Origin: Chloroflexota bacterium
GTDB lineage: Bacteria; Chloroflexota; Dehalococcoidia; SAR202; UBA826
DNA: 36,616 nucleotides
NCBI GenBank assembly: GCA_002696685.1
Contig: NZSI01000039.1
Span: 30,115 to 66,730 of the forward strand
Direction: 5' to 3'
Shown here: one piece after another, positions 8,148 through 15,973 of the stretch
Layout of the letters: each line of letters starts with the position of its first letter
Numbering within the stretch: the first letter of the stretch is position 1
Made by a program: the position numbers and the translations under genes
Notes under the pieces: generated by a model
Told to the model about the DNA's origin: nothing
The model's input: the letters and a program-made list of their open reading frames with translations, nothing else
Database searches by the model: none

Positions 8148-9281
8148 TTATCCTAATCCCAGTTGGTAATGCTTACCTTCAGTTTTGATCGAGGGAGCTA
8201 TGACGATCTCTGCAGAATGCATTTCTTTCACATTCATGGCTCCAACCATTCCCATGCAGGCTTTAAGGGCACCGATAAGGTTTTGGGTTCCGTTTGAAAC
8301 AGATGAGGGTCCAAAAAATAATTGTTCCAATGTACCTTTGGTGCCAACCTCTACTCGTGTTCCCCTTGGTAATGCTGGATGTGGGCTAGCCATCCCCCAG
8401 TTGTACCCTTTTGCTGGTGCCTCTACCGATTGTGCGAGGGGGGTTCCAATCATAACCGCGTCCGCGCCACTGGCGATTGCTTTGCATAGCTCACCCCCAG
8501 TTCTTATGCCGCCATCTGTAATAATAGGAACGTATCTCCCACTACTATTAAAATAATCGTCTCTCGCTTGAGCGCAATCCATAGTAGCCGTCACCTGTGG
8601 AACTCCCACGCCTGTGACTTCCCTTGTTGTGCAAGCAGCACCCGGTCCAACCCCAACAAGTAGTCCGTGGATTCCCGTCTCCATAATTTCAGTGGCTACG
8701 TCGTAACCCACGCAGTTTCCTACTAACACAGGTACGTTTACCATCTCAAGAAGTTGTGGAAATTGCAGACCTTTAGTGCTGGTGGAAGAGTGTCTTGCTG
8801 TAGTTACAGTTGACTGGACCACTAACATGTCTGCTCCCGCTTCCACAGCTAAAGGACCAAACTTCTTTGTAAATGCAGGGGTTATCGAAACTGCGCAGTA
8901 GGCTCCAGTTTTCTTGATTTCTTCTACCCTCTCCCCTATCAAACTTTCTTTGATTGGTTCAGAATATACTCTTTGCATAACAGTAGTGACATTTTCTCTA
9001 GATGCCGCCGCGATCTCTTCTATTGATTCCTGGGGATTGTCGTAGCGGGTTTGAACACCTTCCAGATTCATTACGCTCAATGCCCCTTGCCGGTGCATTT
9101 CTCCCGCGAAAGCTGGGCTAGCAACAGCGTCCATCGCTGAGCCTAGCACAGGTATGTCGGTGGTCACATTTCCAACGGAGAATTCAGTGTTAACCATTTC
9201 TGGATTTACTGTAACGGAACCGGGCGCTATCGCTACCTCATCAAATCCGTATACTCTTCGTAACTCCCTGAAATTGGTCAT
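8148..9281 (-). CDS. guaB3: GuaB3-type IMP dehydrogenase family protein
   Basis: A 377-aa (beta/alpha)8-barrel of the IMP dehydrogenase/GMP reductase family. The catalytic loop GPGAACTTREVTGVGVPQ contains Cys217, and ITDGGIRTGGELCKAIASGAD is the phosphate-binding region. It lacks the CBS-domain insert of standard GuaB (about 490 aa), and MTNFRELRRVYGFDEVAIAPG is the usual GuaB3 start. IMP dehydrogenase makes XMP for GMP synthesis; whether this paralog does so here is inferred. The frame is open to 9464, but GGAGG at 9293-9297 and homology support 9281. It has its own promoter and a long leader. Confidence 0.9.
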   Translation of the reverse strand: MTNFRELRRVYGFDEVAIAPGSVTVNPEMVNTEFSVGNVTTDIPVLGSAMDAVASPAFAGEMHRQGALSVMNLEGVQTRYDNPQESIEEIAAASRENVTTVMQRVYSEPIKESLIGERVEEIKKTGAYCAVSITPAFTKKFGPLAVEAGADMLVVQSTVTTARHSSTSTKGLQFPQLLEMVNVPVLVGNCVGYDVATEIMETGIHGLLVGVGPGAACTTREVTGVGVPQVTATMDCAQARDDYFNSSGRYVPIITDGGIRTGGELCKAIASGADAVMIGTPLAQSVEAPAKGYNWGMASPHPALPRGTRVEVGTKGTLEQLFFGPSSVSNGTQNLIGALKACMGMVGAMNVKEMHSAEIVIAPSIKTEGKHYQLGLG

Positions 9282-9581
9282 TATTACTGATCCTCCGTCT
9301 TGTGAAAATACCGGTGGGTCTAAAAAGAGAAGGGCCTCCGACTTTTGGGTCGGAGGCCCTTTACCACTTAGGTTTCTATTCTTGCACTTGTGCTTGCTTG
9401 CTGCCCCGATGTGTAAGTGAGTTGTTGGCGTTCTTCTATTAGGTGAAATCTTGTGACACGACAAACATAAGAGTTGAACGCTGTTGCGGCTTCAGTAACC
9501 CTAGATGCCAACGCCTATCCTTAAGGAACTTAAACACATGTTACAAATCCTGAGCCAACTACCTGACTCTTTCGATAAGAT
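9282..9581 (-). promoter_or_regulatory. long 5' leader of guaB3, candidate attenuation element
   Basis: From the predicted transcription start near 9581 to the guaB3 ATG there are about 300 untranslated bases ending in a terminator-like hairpin (9331-9360), then GGAGG. A terminator inside a leader, between promoter and gene, is the layout of transcription attenuation or of a riboswitch. I do not recognise the purine, TPP, SAM, T-box or other common aptamer cores in it. A nine-codon frame (9439-9468, MFVVSQDFT) lies in the leader but has no ribosome-binding site. The regulator is unknown. Confidence 0.45.
9331..9360 (-). terminator. perfect 12-bp hairpin with T-rich tail in the guaB3 leader
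   Basis: AGGGCCTCCGAC (9331-9342) and GTCGGAGGCCCT (9349-9360) are perfect complements around a six-base loop. On the minus strand the hairpin is followed by TCTCTTTTTA, as in a rho-independent terminator; on the plus strand there is almost no T-run. It lies 50 bases before the guaB3 start. Confidence 0.8.
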
Positions 9582-9587
9582 TAAGTG

Positions 9588-9616
9588 ATGATATGGGGGT
9601 CTCAACTAAGTGTCAA
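9588..9616 (-). promoter_or_regulatory. sigma-70-type promoter for guaB3
   Basis: On the minus strand TTGACA (9611-9616, full consensus) and TATCAT (9588-9593, one mismatch) are exactly 17 bases apart. It points to guaB3, with a start expected near 9581. Confidence 0.65.
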
Positions 9617-9681
9617 CAGGGTATAGTGCCTAATAAATGTTATTACTTAATTGACATGTTAAATACGGGATATATCCTCTG

Positions 9682-10830
9682 ATGGAATTAAAAGAGCGTA
9701 TAAGAAACCTTGCCCTTGCCAAAGGCTTTGATCTAGTTCGATTTACTAGCGCCGAACCATTCGTCGAGGATGAGAGTGCCTCGATTAAGAGAATAAGAAA
9801 TGGGCACATGGATGGTTATTCTTGGTACACAGAAGCTCGTGTCCGTAAGATGAACCGTCCAATGGATCTTTTGGATGGGGCTAAGTCTGTTATTTCGTTG
9901 GCTGTTAGTTATCTTGGAGATAGTCCAGAAAACCCCAGGGCGAACTACGGTAAAACTGCTAGATATTCATGGGGTGATGATTATCATGCCACCATCAAAG
10001 CCAGGATAAAGGAGTTTACAAATTCTTTAAAAGATATTGTGGGACCAAATGTTAGAACACGGGCTTTTGTAGATGATGGGCCTATGAATGATAGGGCGTC
10101 GGCTCGTCGTTCAGGCTTAGGGTGGGTGGGGAAGAATACTAATGTGATATCCCCTCGTTTTGGATCGTGGATTTTACTTGGTCAGGTGGTGACCGATTTA
10201 CATCTTGAGCCGGATGCTCCTCTAAAAAAGACATGTGGATCCTGTGTGAGGTGTATAGATGATTGTCCAACTGGAGCTATCGTAGCCCCATATGTTATAG
10301 ACAATACCAAGTGCATTTCCTATCTCACGATAGAGCTTAAAGGTTCTATACCTATAGAACTTCGCTCACTGGTGGGTGACTGGGTTTTTGGATGCGATAT
10401 TTGCCAAGATGTTTGTCCCGTTAATCGTAAGGCAGAATCCGGTAAAACGGCCATATCAGGGGACTTTAAGCAACGACCTGGCTTTGCCACACCAGACTTG
10501 TTGGCCTTACTGGAGTTGGATCAGAAAACATTCAGTAGGATTTATAAAAATAGTCCAGTAAAGCGAGCAAAAAGAATCGGACTTCAGAGAAACGCATGTG
10601 TGGCTTTGGGGAACAATGGTGATAGTAGTGCTGTTCAGCCTTTAATTAAGGCTTTAAAAGGATCTGAGTCATTGATCAGGGGTCACGCTGCTTGGGCCCT
10701 AGGGAAATTCGCAGAATCTGGTGATTGTAAAGCGCTTGAGGCACTGCAATCTGCACGAGATAAAGAAAACGATGATGATGTGTTATTTGAAATAAAACTT
10801 GCCTTATCTTCAATGGGAACAACTCGGTGA
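9682..10830 (+). CDS. queG: epoxyqueuosine reductase
   Basis: QueG carries out the last step of queuosine synthesis, reducing epoxyqueuosine in tRNA with a cobalamin cofactor and two 4Fe-4S clusters. Visible features: VDDGPMNDRASARRSGLGWVGKNT (cofactor and active-site region with the conserved Asp), first cluster Cys185, 188, 191, 195 (CGSCVRCIDDCP), and second cluster around CDICQDVCP (Cys238, 241, 245). The C-terminal 90 residues are HEAT-like repeats (HAAWALGKFAESGD), giving the longer form of the enzyme at 382 aa. No strong Shine-Dalgarno is seen. The next gene, an Nmad3-like protein, starts eight bases after the stop. No other queuosine gene is in the window. Confidence 0.95.
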   Translation: MELKERIRNLALAKGFDLVRFTSAEPFVEDESASIKRIRNGHMDGYSWYTEARVRKMNRPMDLLDGAKSVISLAVSYLGDSPENPRANYGKTARYSWGDDYHATIKARIKEFTNSLKDIVGPNVRTRAFVDDGPMNDRASARRSGLGWVGKNTNVISPRFGSWILLGQVVTDLHLEPDAPLKKTCGSCVRCIDDCPTGAIVAPYVIDNTKCISYLTIELKGSIPIELRSLVGDWVFGCDICQDVCPVNRKAESGKTAISGDFKQRPGFATPDLLALLELDQKTFSRIYKNSPVKRAKRIGLQRNACVALGNNGDSSAVQPLIKALKGSESLIRGHAAWALGKFAESGDCKALEALQSARDKENDDDVLFEIKLALSSMGTTR

Positions 10831-10837
10831 CTGTGAT

Positions 10838-11611
10838 ATGTCTGGAAAGATTTATGTGGTCAATGTTGGCACCAACGCCTCTCACTCGTTTTGCAGTCCC
10901 ATTTTTGAAGATGGAACCTTTGAATTCATACCTATACCAGAAGATAGGCAAATAGAAGCAGCTCATGGTGTCAAATACCGCGATTTGAGATCATTTTATA
11001 GGCCTACTGAAGACCTATCGAAGTATATCCCTGATCGATTTCTGGACATAACTACCCATAATGATCCTGAATTTGACTCCCTCACATATGGGGATAACTG
11101 TGATGTAAATGCTAGAGCTCAAGCTCTAAAAAGCGTGAAACGAGGGGATTTTCTTCTTTTCCTGGCGCGTCTTCAGAAATATAAAAAAGATGCGCTTGAA
11201 GCGATACCAACTAAAGAATTTGGATTTTATTTTGTCGGCTTCCTACACGTGGATAGTGTTTATGGGTCCGTTATCAATCCGTTGTCAGAATTGCAGATGG
11301 AAGCTATTAATCTGAATGCCCATGTGAGACGAGCGATGACAGATGATTCATTATGGGATTCGTTCTGGGTCTTTTGTGGATCTTCTTGGTCAAGGAGGTT
11401 TGAAAAAGCGGTTCCTGTGACTAAAGAACTTTGCAGCGAGGTTTTTGCTTCAGCAGATGGTTCTCCTTGGCGTTGGGACAGCGGACGTACTGAACTACAG
11501 ATAATAGGGTCCTACACTAGGACTTGTAGATGTGCTATCGACCCTTCCACTATTGAAGGTCAGGAGAGATATGCTGCCCTATGGAATTGGATAAACCGGT
11601 TCTCGCACTAA
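10838..11611 (+). CDS. Nmad3-like protein (nucleotide-modification-associated domain 3)
   Basis: A 257-aa protein whose N-terminus has the pattern of the Nmad3 family: SPIFEDGTFEFIPIPE at residues 20-35, then KYRDLRSFY, a DPEFDS segment, and KRGDFLLFLARLQKY followed by FYFVGFLHVD. Nmad domains were described by Iyer, Aravind and colleagues from their association with predicted nucleotide and DNA base modification genes; a biochemical activity is not established to my knowledge. The frame could begin at 10799 inside queG, but the ATG at 10838 gives the natural start. The very tight link to queG suggests a shared transcript. Assignment is from memory of the family pattern, so I hold it moderately. 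Confidence 0.65.
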   Translation: MSGKIYVVNVGTNASHSFCSPIFEDGTFEFIPIPEDRQIEAAHGVKYRDLRSFYRPTEDLSKYIPDRFLDITTHNDPEFDSLTYGDNCDVNARAQALKSVKRGDFLLFLARLQKYKKDALEAIPTKEFGFYFVGFLHVDSVYGSVINPLSELQMEAINLNAHVRRAMTDDSLWDSFWVFCGSSWSRRFEKAVPVTKELCSEVFASADGSPWRWDSGRTELQIIGSYTRTCRCAIDPSTIEGQERYAALWNWINRFSH

Positions 11612-11739
11612 CGTGCGATGTCAGGGAAAAGTCGAAAGATTCATCCTCTATGAAATAAGTACATATTTACAATTATCGGACGGTAACTGATACTACGATT
11701 CACCGAAATGCCTCACGAATTCTCTAAGGTGATTTAGTC

Positions 11740-12564
11740 ATGGCAAAAATAGGAATGTGCGTATCTCGAAAAATCATAGAAGCGGTTGATGCCTGTGTTG
11801 AATTCGGATCAGAGCTGGCCTTAGATGATGTGACGTTTTCAGTTATGTCTGGAACTATGACGGGTGTTGTCGGACCTAACGGGGGAGGGAAGAGCACTCT
11901 CTTTAATGCTCTTGCAGGGGTTCAAGAACTGGCTCATGGTTCTATATACATAAATGGTAAATCTCCCAAAGATGCTCGAGGAGAAGTAGGATATGTGCCC
12001 CAGAGGGAGCGGGTTAATTGGAGGTTTCCATTATCAGCCCGTGATGTGGTTTCTCTGGGAAAAACTGGACGGGCTTCCCTGTTTGGCCGATCGACCCCGG
12101 CAGCCGAACGATCTATAGAGGAATCTCTTCGAAGAGTAGAAATGTGGGATCTAAGGGATGTTTTGGTAGATAAAATGTCAGGAGGACAGAGGCAACGAGT
12201 ATTTCTTGCTCGGGCCCTCGCTCAAGGGGCGGGCATCTTGTTGCTAGACGAGGCTTTCAGTGGGGTTGATGTGGGGTCCCAGGAAGGCCTTGTTGAGGTT
12301 CTAAAGGTTTTGAGGGATGAAGGTAAGTGCGTTTTAATGGCCACTCATGATCTGAACACCTTGGCCGACAGATTTGATGAAGTTATTTGTTTGAATCGCC
12401 ACGTCTGTGCTCAAGGTACGCCAGAAACGGCTTTCACCCCTAGTGTGCTCGAAGAATTATATGGTCCACATGGTTCAATGTTTGCCGACCATTGGCAGGG
12501 GCATCATGGCCATGAAGGTCACAATCCTGATCATGAACCCGGAGAAAATCCGACATCTCTATAA
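11740..12564 (+). CDS. metal-type ABC transporter, ATP-binding protein
   Basis: The ATPase of a zinc/manganese/iron ABC importer (ZnuC/MntB/TroB group). Walker A GPNGGGKST is at 45-53, the Q-loop at GYVPQRERVNWRFP (typical of this group), the signature MSGGQRQR, Walker B ILLLDEAFSGVD, and the switch His in MATHD. The C-terminus is an unusual His-rich tail (HWQGHHGHEGHNPDHE), which may bind the transported metal. AAGGTG precedes the ATG. The permease starts three bases after the stop. I see no substrate-binding protein next to the pair; it may be elsewhere. Confidence 0.92.
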   Translation: MAKIGMCVSRKIIEAVDACVEFGSELALDDVTFSVMSGTMTGVVGPNGGGKSTLFNALAGVQELAHGSIYINGKSPKDARGEVGYVPQRERVNWRFPLSARDVVSLGKTGRASLFGRSTPAAERSIEESLRRVEMWDLRDVLVDKMSGGQRQRVFLARALAQGAGILLLDEAFSGVDVGSQEGLVEVLKVLRDEGKCVLMATHDLNTLADRFDEVICLNRHVCAQGTPETAFTPSVLEELYGPHGSMFADHWQGHHGHEGHNPDHEPGENPTSL

Positions 12565-12567
12565 ACA

Positions 12568-13395
12568 ATGACTGAAATTTTCTCTGTTTTCATAAATCCC
12601 TTTGAATACTCTTTCATGATACGTGCTTTGGTTATATCTGTATGTGTCGGAGTGATGTGCCCACTGCTTGGAGTTTATGTAGTAAACAGAGGTTTGGGGT
12701 TCATGGGAGATGCCATGGCTCATTCAGTACTCCCAGGTATGGTCCTGGCATTTATTCTTGGGGTTAGTCCATTTTTGGGTGCAATCCCAACGGGTATAGC
12801 AGTTGCTTTGGCTATAGGTTACTTGGGGAAGAATTTCAGAGTGTCTGAAGATACGTCAATAGGGATATTGTTTGCAGCCCTTTTTTCAATTGGTCTGGTT
12901 ATGATTTCTTTATCCAAAGGTTTATCTGTAAGAGTTGAGGATATATTGTTGGGGCAGATTCTAGGCGTTTCGAACACTGACGTAGTAATAACATTCAGTT
13001 TGGCGGTCCTGGTTCTCATTATCATCGCTGCGCTCCATAGGCAATTGGTGTTCACCAGCTTTGATCCACTTGGCGCGACCGTAATCGGACTACCAACACG
13101 TTTGTTGGATTATCTGCTTTTAGGCTCTCTATCAGTTGTAATAGTCGTGTCTCTTCAGGCGGTAGGAATAGTTCTAGTTGTAGCTATGTTGATAACACCG
13201 GCTGCTGCCGGGGCTTTGATAGCTCGCAGATTTACGAGAGTAATGGCGTCAAGCGTAGTTATTGGTGTTTTCTCAGCCGTATCTGGGCTATATCTGGCAT
13301 ATCATCTTGATATTCCTTCTGGTCCTTCTATGACGCTGGTTGCAACTGGCATTTTCGTTTTGGCCGTTATTTACAATCAAATACGAAGTGACTAA
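12568..13395 (+). CDS. metal-type ABC transporter, permease (ABC-3 family)
   Basis: A 275-aa integral membrane protein of the ZnuB/MntC family with about eight hydrophobic segments. The conserved stretches are GVYVVNRGLGFMGDAMAHSVLPG near residues 37-60 and the helix GIVLVVAMLITPAAAGALIARRF near 208-230. It forms the channel through which the metal passes, powered by the ATPase three bases upstream. The two genes are an operon. Which metal is carried cannot be read from the permease; the partner's His-rich tail hints at zinc or another divalent metal. Confidence 0.92.
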   Translation: MTEIFSVFINPFEYSFMIRALVISVCVGVMCPLLGVYVVNRGLGFMGDAMAHSVLPGMVLAFILGVSPFLGAIPTGIAVALAIGYLGKNFRVSEDTSIGILFAALFSIGLVMISLSKGLSVRVEDILLGQILGVSNTDVVITFSLAVLVLIIIAALHRQLVFTSFDPLGATVIGLPTRLLDYLLLGSLSVVIVVSLQAVGIVLVVAMLITPAAAGALIARRFTRVMASSVVIGVFSAVSGLYLAYHLDIPSGPSMTLVATGIFVLAVIYNQIRSD

Positions 13396-13550
13396 TGACA
13401 GCAGTATTAAGACTATTCAAACTGCCAACTCACTGAAGGGATGAGTTGCTTCCTGCCGCTATTGCAAGTTATTTCAACTAGGGTTTGAGGTATCAAGTGA
13501 TAGACTCTCTTAAACGTCTTTAATCCTAAGTAATACAGAAAGTTTTCTCG

Positions 13551-14897
13551 GTGACCAGTTCGAAAAACCCTAGAGTTAGTAACGAATCTAACGATGAGTC
13601 TGGAAAGTTAAATTCCGAATCATCGCCTCCCATTGATCAATCCGGCGGAAACCACAAATTTCATATTTTTTATGGCTGGTGGATCTGCATGGGTGGCGCG
13701 TTCGTTATGGCTATGTCGTCAGGTATAAATTTTCACGGCTTTGGTAACTTCATAATTCCTCTAAATCGAGAATTTGGTTGGAACCGTACTATTATCTCCT
13801 CCATAGTCTCATTAGCACGATTAGAAGCCGGGTTTATTGGTCCATTAGAAGGTTGGGTTGTCGACAGAATAGGTCCCCGAAAGCTGATGATTATTGGAAT
13901 ACCTATTATGGGTATTGGATTTGTCCTTCTAAGCAGAGTCACTGGTCTCTTTACATTTATGGTCGTCTACATACTTGGTGTGAGTCTCGGTAACAGTGTA
14001 GGAATGCACACTCCTGCATCTGCGGCAGTGGCTAATTGGTTCAATAAAAAAAGAGGATTAGCATTTGGAATAATGTGGTCTGGGGTTGGAATTGGGGGCC
14101 TCATCGTTCCCGCCTTGGGTTGGCTTATTGATGAGTATGGTTGGCGAGAGGCATCTGTCTATGTTGGAGTTTTTGTTATTGTCGTTGGAATTCCTGTAGC
14201 GATGCTAATGAGGCACAGACCCGAACAGTACGGAATGCTGCCCGATGGCGATAAGCCTGTCGCCTCTCAATTGACAGGTGATGGAGGTAGCATTCGGGTC
14301 GATCTTTCGCAGGATTACACTGCCGCAGAGGCACTGCGTACCTCAAGTTTCTGGTATCTATCTTTATCAATAATGTCTCGATCTCTGGTCACAGGAGGAG
14401 TTGGTCTCCATCTTGTCCCTTATTTTATTGGCCTTGGTGCACAACCCATAGAGGCTGCCACTTATGCTGGTTCTGTTGGACTGATGAGTATTCCGGGACG
14501 ATTCGGTCTTAGTTACTTAGGTGACTATTTCAATCGTCGTTACGTTATGGTTGTTTGCTTACTTGTGATGACATTAGCAATCATTCTTCTTGCTCGTGCA
14601 GAGTCAATCACAGAGTCTATACCGGCTATAGTTGCATATTCCATTGGGCAAGGAGGAATATCCGTGATTCCCCAAGCATTGATCGCAGATTACTTTGGAC
14701 GCAGAGCCTTTGCTACGATATCCGGATTCAGAAGTACCATACAAATGATTGGAATCATTATTGGTCCTGTAATATCTGGATACGTCTATGATTCCACTGG
14801 GAGTTACGAAAAAGCATTTCTTGGTTTCGCCGCTGCCTCGATTGCCTCGATGATCTTGGTCCTAATGGCGCGCCATCCGGGTGCAGCACCCAGGTAA
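13551..14897 (+). CDS. MFS transporter (oxalate/formate antiporter or monocarboxylate-type)
   Basis: A 448-aa membrane carrier with about 12 hydrophobic segments. YGWWICMGGAFVMAMSSG in the first segment, WVVDRIGPRKLMIIG in the loop between segments 2 and 3, and WFNKKRGLAFGI are hallmarks of the OFA/MCT-like branch of the major facilitator superfamily, which exchanges small organic acids. A hydrophilic Ser/Asn-rich tail of about 38 residues precedes the first segment. The start is a GTG with little ribosome-binding sequence, so the tail length is uncertain. Substrate unknown. The gene ends 120 bases before the TPP riboswitch and is probably a separate transcript. Confidence 0.85.
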   Translation: MTSSKNPRVSNESNDESGKLNSESSPPIDQSGGNHKFHIFYGWWICMGGAFVMAMSSGINFHGFGNFIIPLNREFGWNRTIISSIVSLARLEAGFIGPLEGWVVDRIGPRKLMIIGIPIMGIGFVLLSRVTGLFTFMVVYILGVSLGNSVGMHTPASAAVANWFNKKRGLAFGIMWSGVGIGGLIVPALGWLIDEYGWREASVYVGVFVIVVGIPVAMLMRHRPEQYGMLPDGDKPVASQLTGDGGSIRVDLSQDYTAAEALRTSSFWYLSLSIMSRSLVTGGVGLHLVPYFIGLGAQPIEAATYAGSVGLMSIPGRFGLSYLGDYFNRRYVMVVCLLVMTLAIILLARAESITESIPAIVAYSIGQGGISVIPQALIADYFGRRAFATISGFRSTIQMIGIIIGPVISGYVYDSTGSYEKAFLGFAAASIASMILVLMARHPGAAPR

Positions 14898-14954
14898 AGA
14901 TTCGGTATCGTATTTCATTTAAGCGGGTCATAAATGCAAATTCTGCCTTAAGTT

Positions 14955-15006
14955 GATGTTGTGGTAACATCCTTCCCTGAACTGAAAGCTAATGTGGTTA
15001 CATTAG
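14955..15006. repeat. two tandem, related dyad repeats before the TPP riboswitch
   Basis: GATGTT-gtggt-AACATC (14955-14971) and CTAATGT-ggtt-ACATTAG (14989-15006) are perfect small inverted repeats that share the core ATGT..GTGGT..ACAT. Neither has a convincing T-run, so they are poor terminators. They could be protein-binding sites or small RNA hairpins. Confidence 0.5.
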
Positions 15007-15015
15007 GAAATTGAG

Positions 15016-15118
15016 CAGTCAGCTGGGGGAGCTTGGTTTATCCAGGCTGAGAGGGCAACAAACAGGTTGTCGACCCCTTATTACCTGATCTGGATAATTC
15101 CAGCGTAGGGAAAGCCTG
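15016..15118 (+). promoter_or_regulatory. TPP (thiamin pyrophosphate) riboswitch
   Basis: The THI-element core is clear: CAGGCTGAGAGGG, then GACCCC, then ACCTGATCTGGATAAT and TCCAGCGTAGGGAA, in the right order and spacing. The aptamer binds thiamin pyrophosphate and lowers expression of the downstream genes. Its five-gene neighbour operon is for thiamin precursor uptake and salvage, which fits. The exact outer helix limits are approximate. Confidence 0.95.
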
Positions 15119-15133
15119 TAAATCCAAGCAGCT

Positions 15134-15168
15134 GCCCCTTAACCGGATTATCCGATAACAAGAGGGGC
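15134..15168 (+). promoter_or_regulatory. expression platform: hairpin hiding the ribosome-binding site
   Basis: GCCCCT (15134-15139) can pair with AGGGGC (15163-15168), which overlaps the AGAGGGG Shine-Dalgarno of the first operon gene; a second stem, CGGAT/ATCCG, fits inside. There is no T-run after it. This suggests translational rather than transcriptional control by the TPP aptamer. The pairing is seen; the mechanism is inferred. Confidence 0.6.
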
Positions 15169-15172
15169 CTCT

Positions 15173-15973
15173 TTGGACTCTAAAAGAGAAAACAACCTTA
15201 AAGAAAAGGTTATCGATGTTGTAAATTTATCTCGCCGCATAGGACGTGATCGAGACTACCTTGATGTTCTCGCTAATGTCGATTTTTACGCGAGGCGAGG
15301 CGAGGTCGTTTCAGTTATTGGCCCCAGCGGGTGCGGCAAAAGCACCTTTCTAGACATTCTGGCTGGTCTGGAGCGTCCAGACTCTGGGACAGTCAAAATT
15401 CGAGGTCTCGACACCGAGAATTTGCTTGGAAGCGTTGGATATATGCAACAGAAGGATCTCTTGCTTCCCTGGCGGACCGTGATGAACAATGTCATTCTCG
15501 GACTAGAGATGCAAGGTATATCCAAAAAAATTGCACGCCGACAAGCCACGGAGCGCATGCATTCTTTTGGACTCAGTGGTTTTGAGGACCAATATCCATA
15601 TGCTCTGTCAGGGGGTATGCGCCAGAGAGCTGCCTTCTTGCGCACAATTTTGACTGATACATCCGTGTTGCTATTAGATGAACCGTTTAGTGCTCTGGAT
15701 GCTCTAAACAGGTCTCACATGCAGGAATGGCTATTAAATTTACTCGAGAGTTATGACGACAAAACAGTTGTTTTAGTAACCCATGATGTGGAGGAGGCTC
15801 TGTTTCTTTCCGACCGAATCTATGTAATGTCTCCCAGACCAGGTCGTATTGAGGTGGTCGAGCAAATGGAATGGGACCGACCTCGGAGCAGAAGCTTATT
15901 TAGCACTCAACAATTTGCCGATACCAAGTCTCGCATTCTGTCTTATTTGCTGGCTAGTGAGGCTGTGTTGTGA
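15173..15973 (+). CDS. thiZ: ABC transporter ATP-binding protein of a thiamin-precursor uptake system
   Basis: A 266-aa ATPase of the nitrate/sulfonate/taurine transporter group. Walker A GPSGCGKST is at 50-58, the Q-loop at QQKDLLLPW, the signature LSGGMRQR, Walker B VLLLDEPFSALD, and the switch His in VTHDVEEA. Because the operon is under a TPP riboswitch and encodes an NMT1-like binding protein, TenA and ThiD, it fits the ThiXYZ importer for pyrimidine precursors of thiamin. The start is TTG at 15173, five bases after AGAGGGG. The stop overlaps the permease start. Confidence 0.88.
   Translation: MDSKRENNLKEKVIDVVNLSRRIGRDRDYLDVLANVDFYARRGEVVSVIGPSGCGKSTFLDILAGLERPDSGTVKIRGLDTENLLGSVGYMQQKDLLLPWRTVMNNVILGLEMQGISKKIARRQATERMHSFGLSGFEDQYPYALSGGMRQRAAFLRTILTDTSVLLLDEPFSALDALNRSHMQEWLLNLLESYDDKTVVLVTHDVEEALFLSDRIYVMSPRPGRIEVVEQMEWDRPRSRSLFSTQQFADTKSRILSYLLASEAVL

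Noticed and set aside
9282..9464. The guaB3 frame is open 61 codons further upstream to a TTG
   Set aside because: The added residues run through the terminator hairpin, look unlike the family, and the ATG at 9281 has GGAGG and the standard N-terminus.
9439..9468. Nine-codon frame in the guaB3 leader as an attenuation peptide
   Set aside because: No ribosome-binding site and no codon bias that would fit peptide-based attenuation.
9571..9582. CTTATC-GAAAGAG at the start of the guaB3 leader resembles the first bases of SAM-I riboswitches
   Set aside because: There is no closing GATAAG partner and none of the SAM-I core follows.
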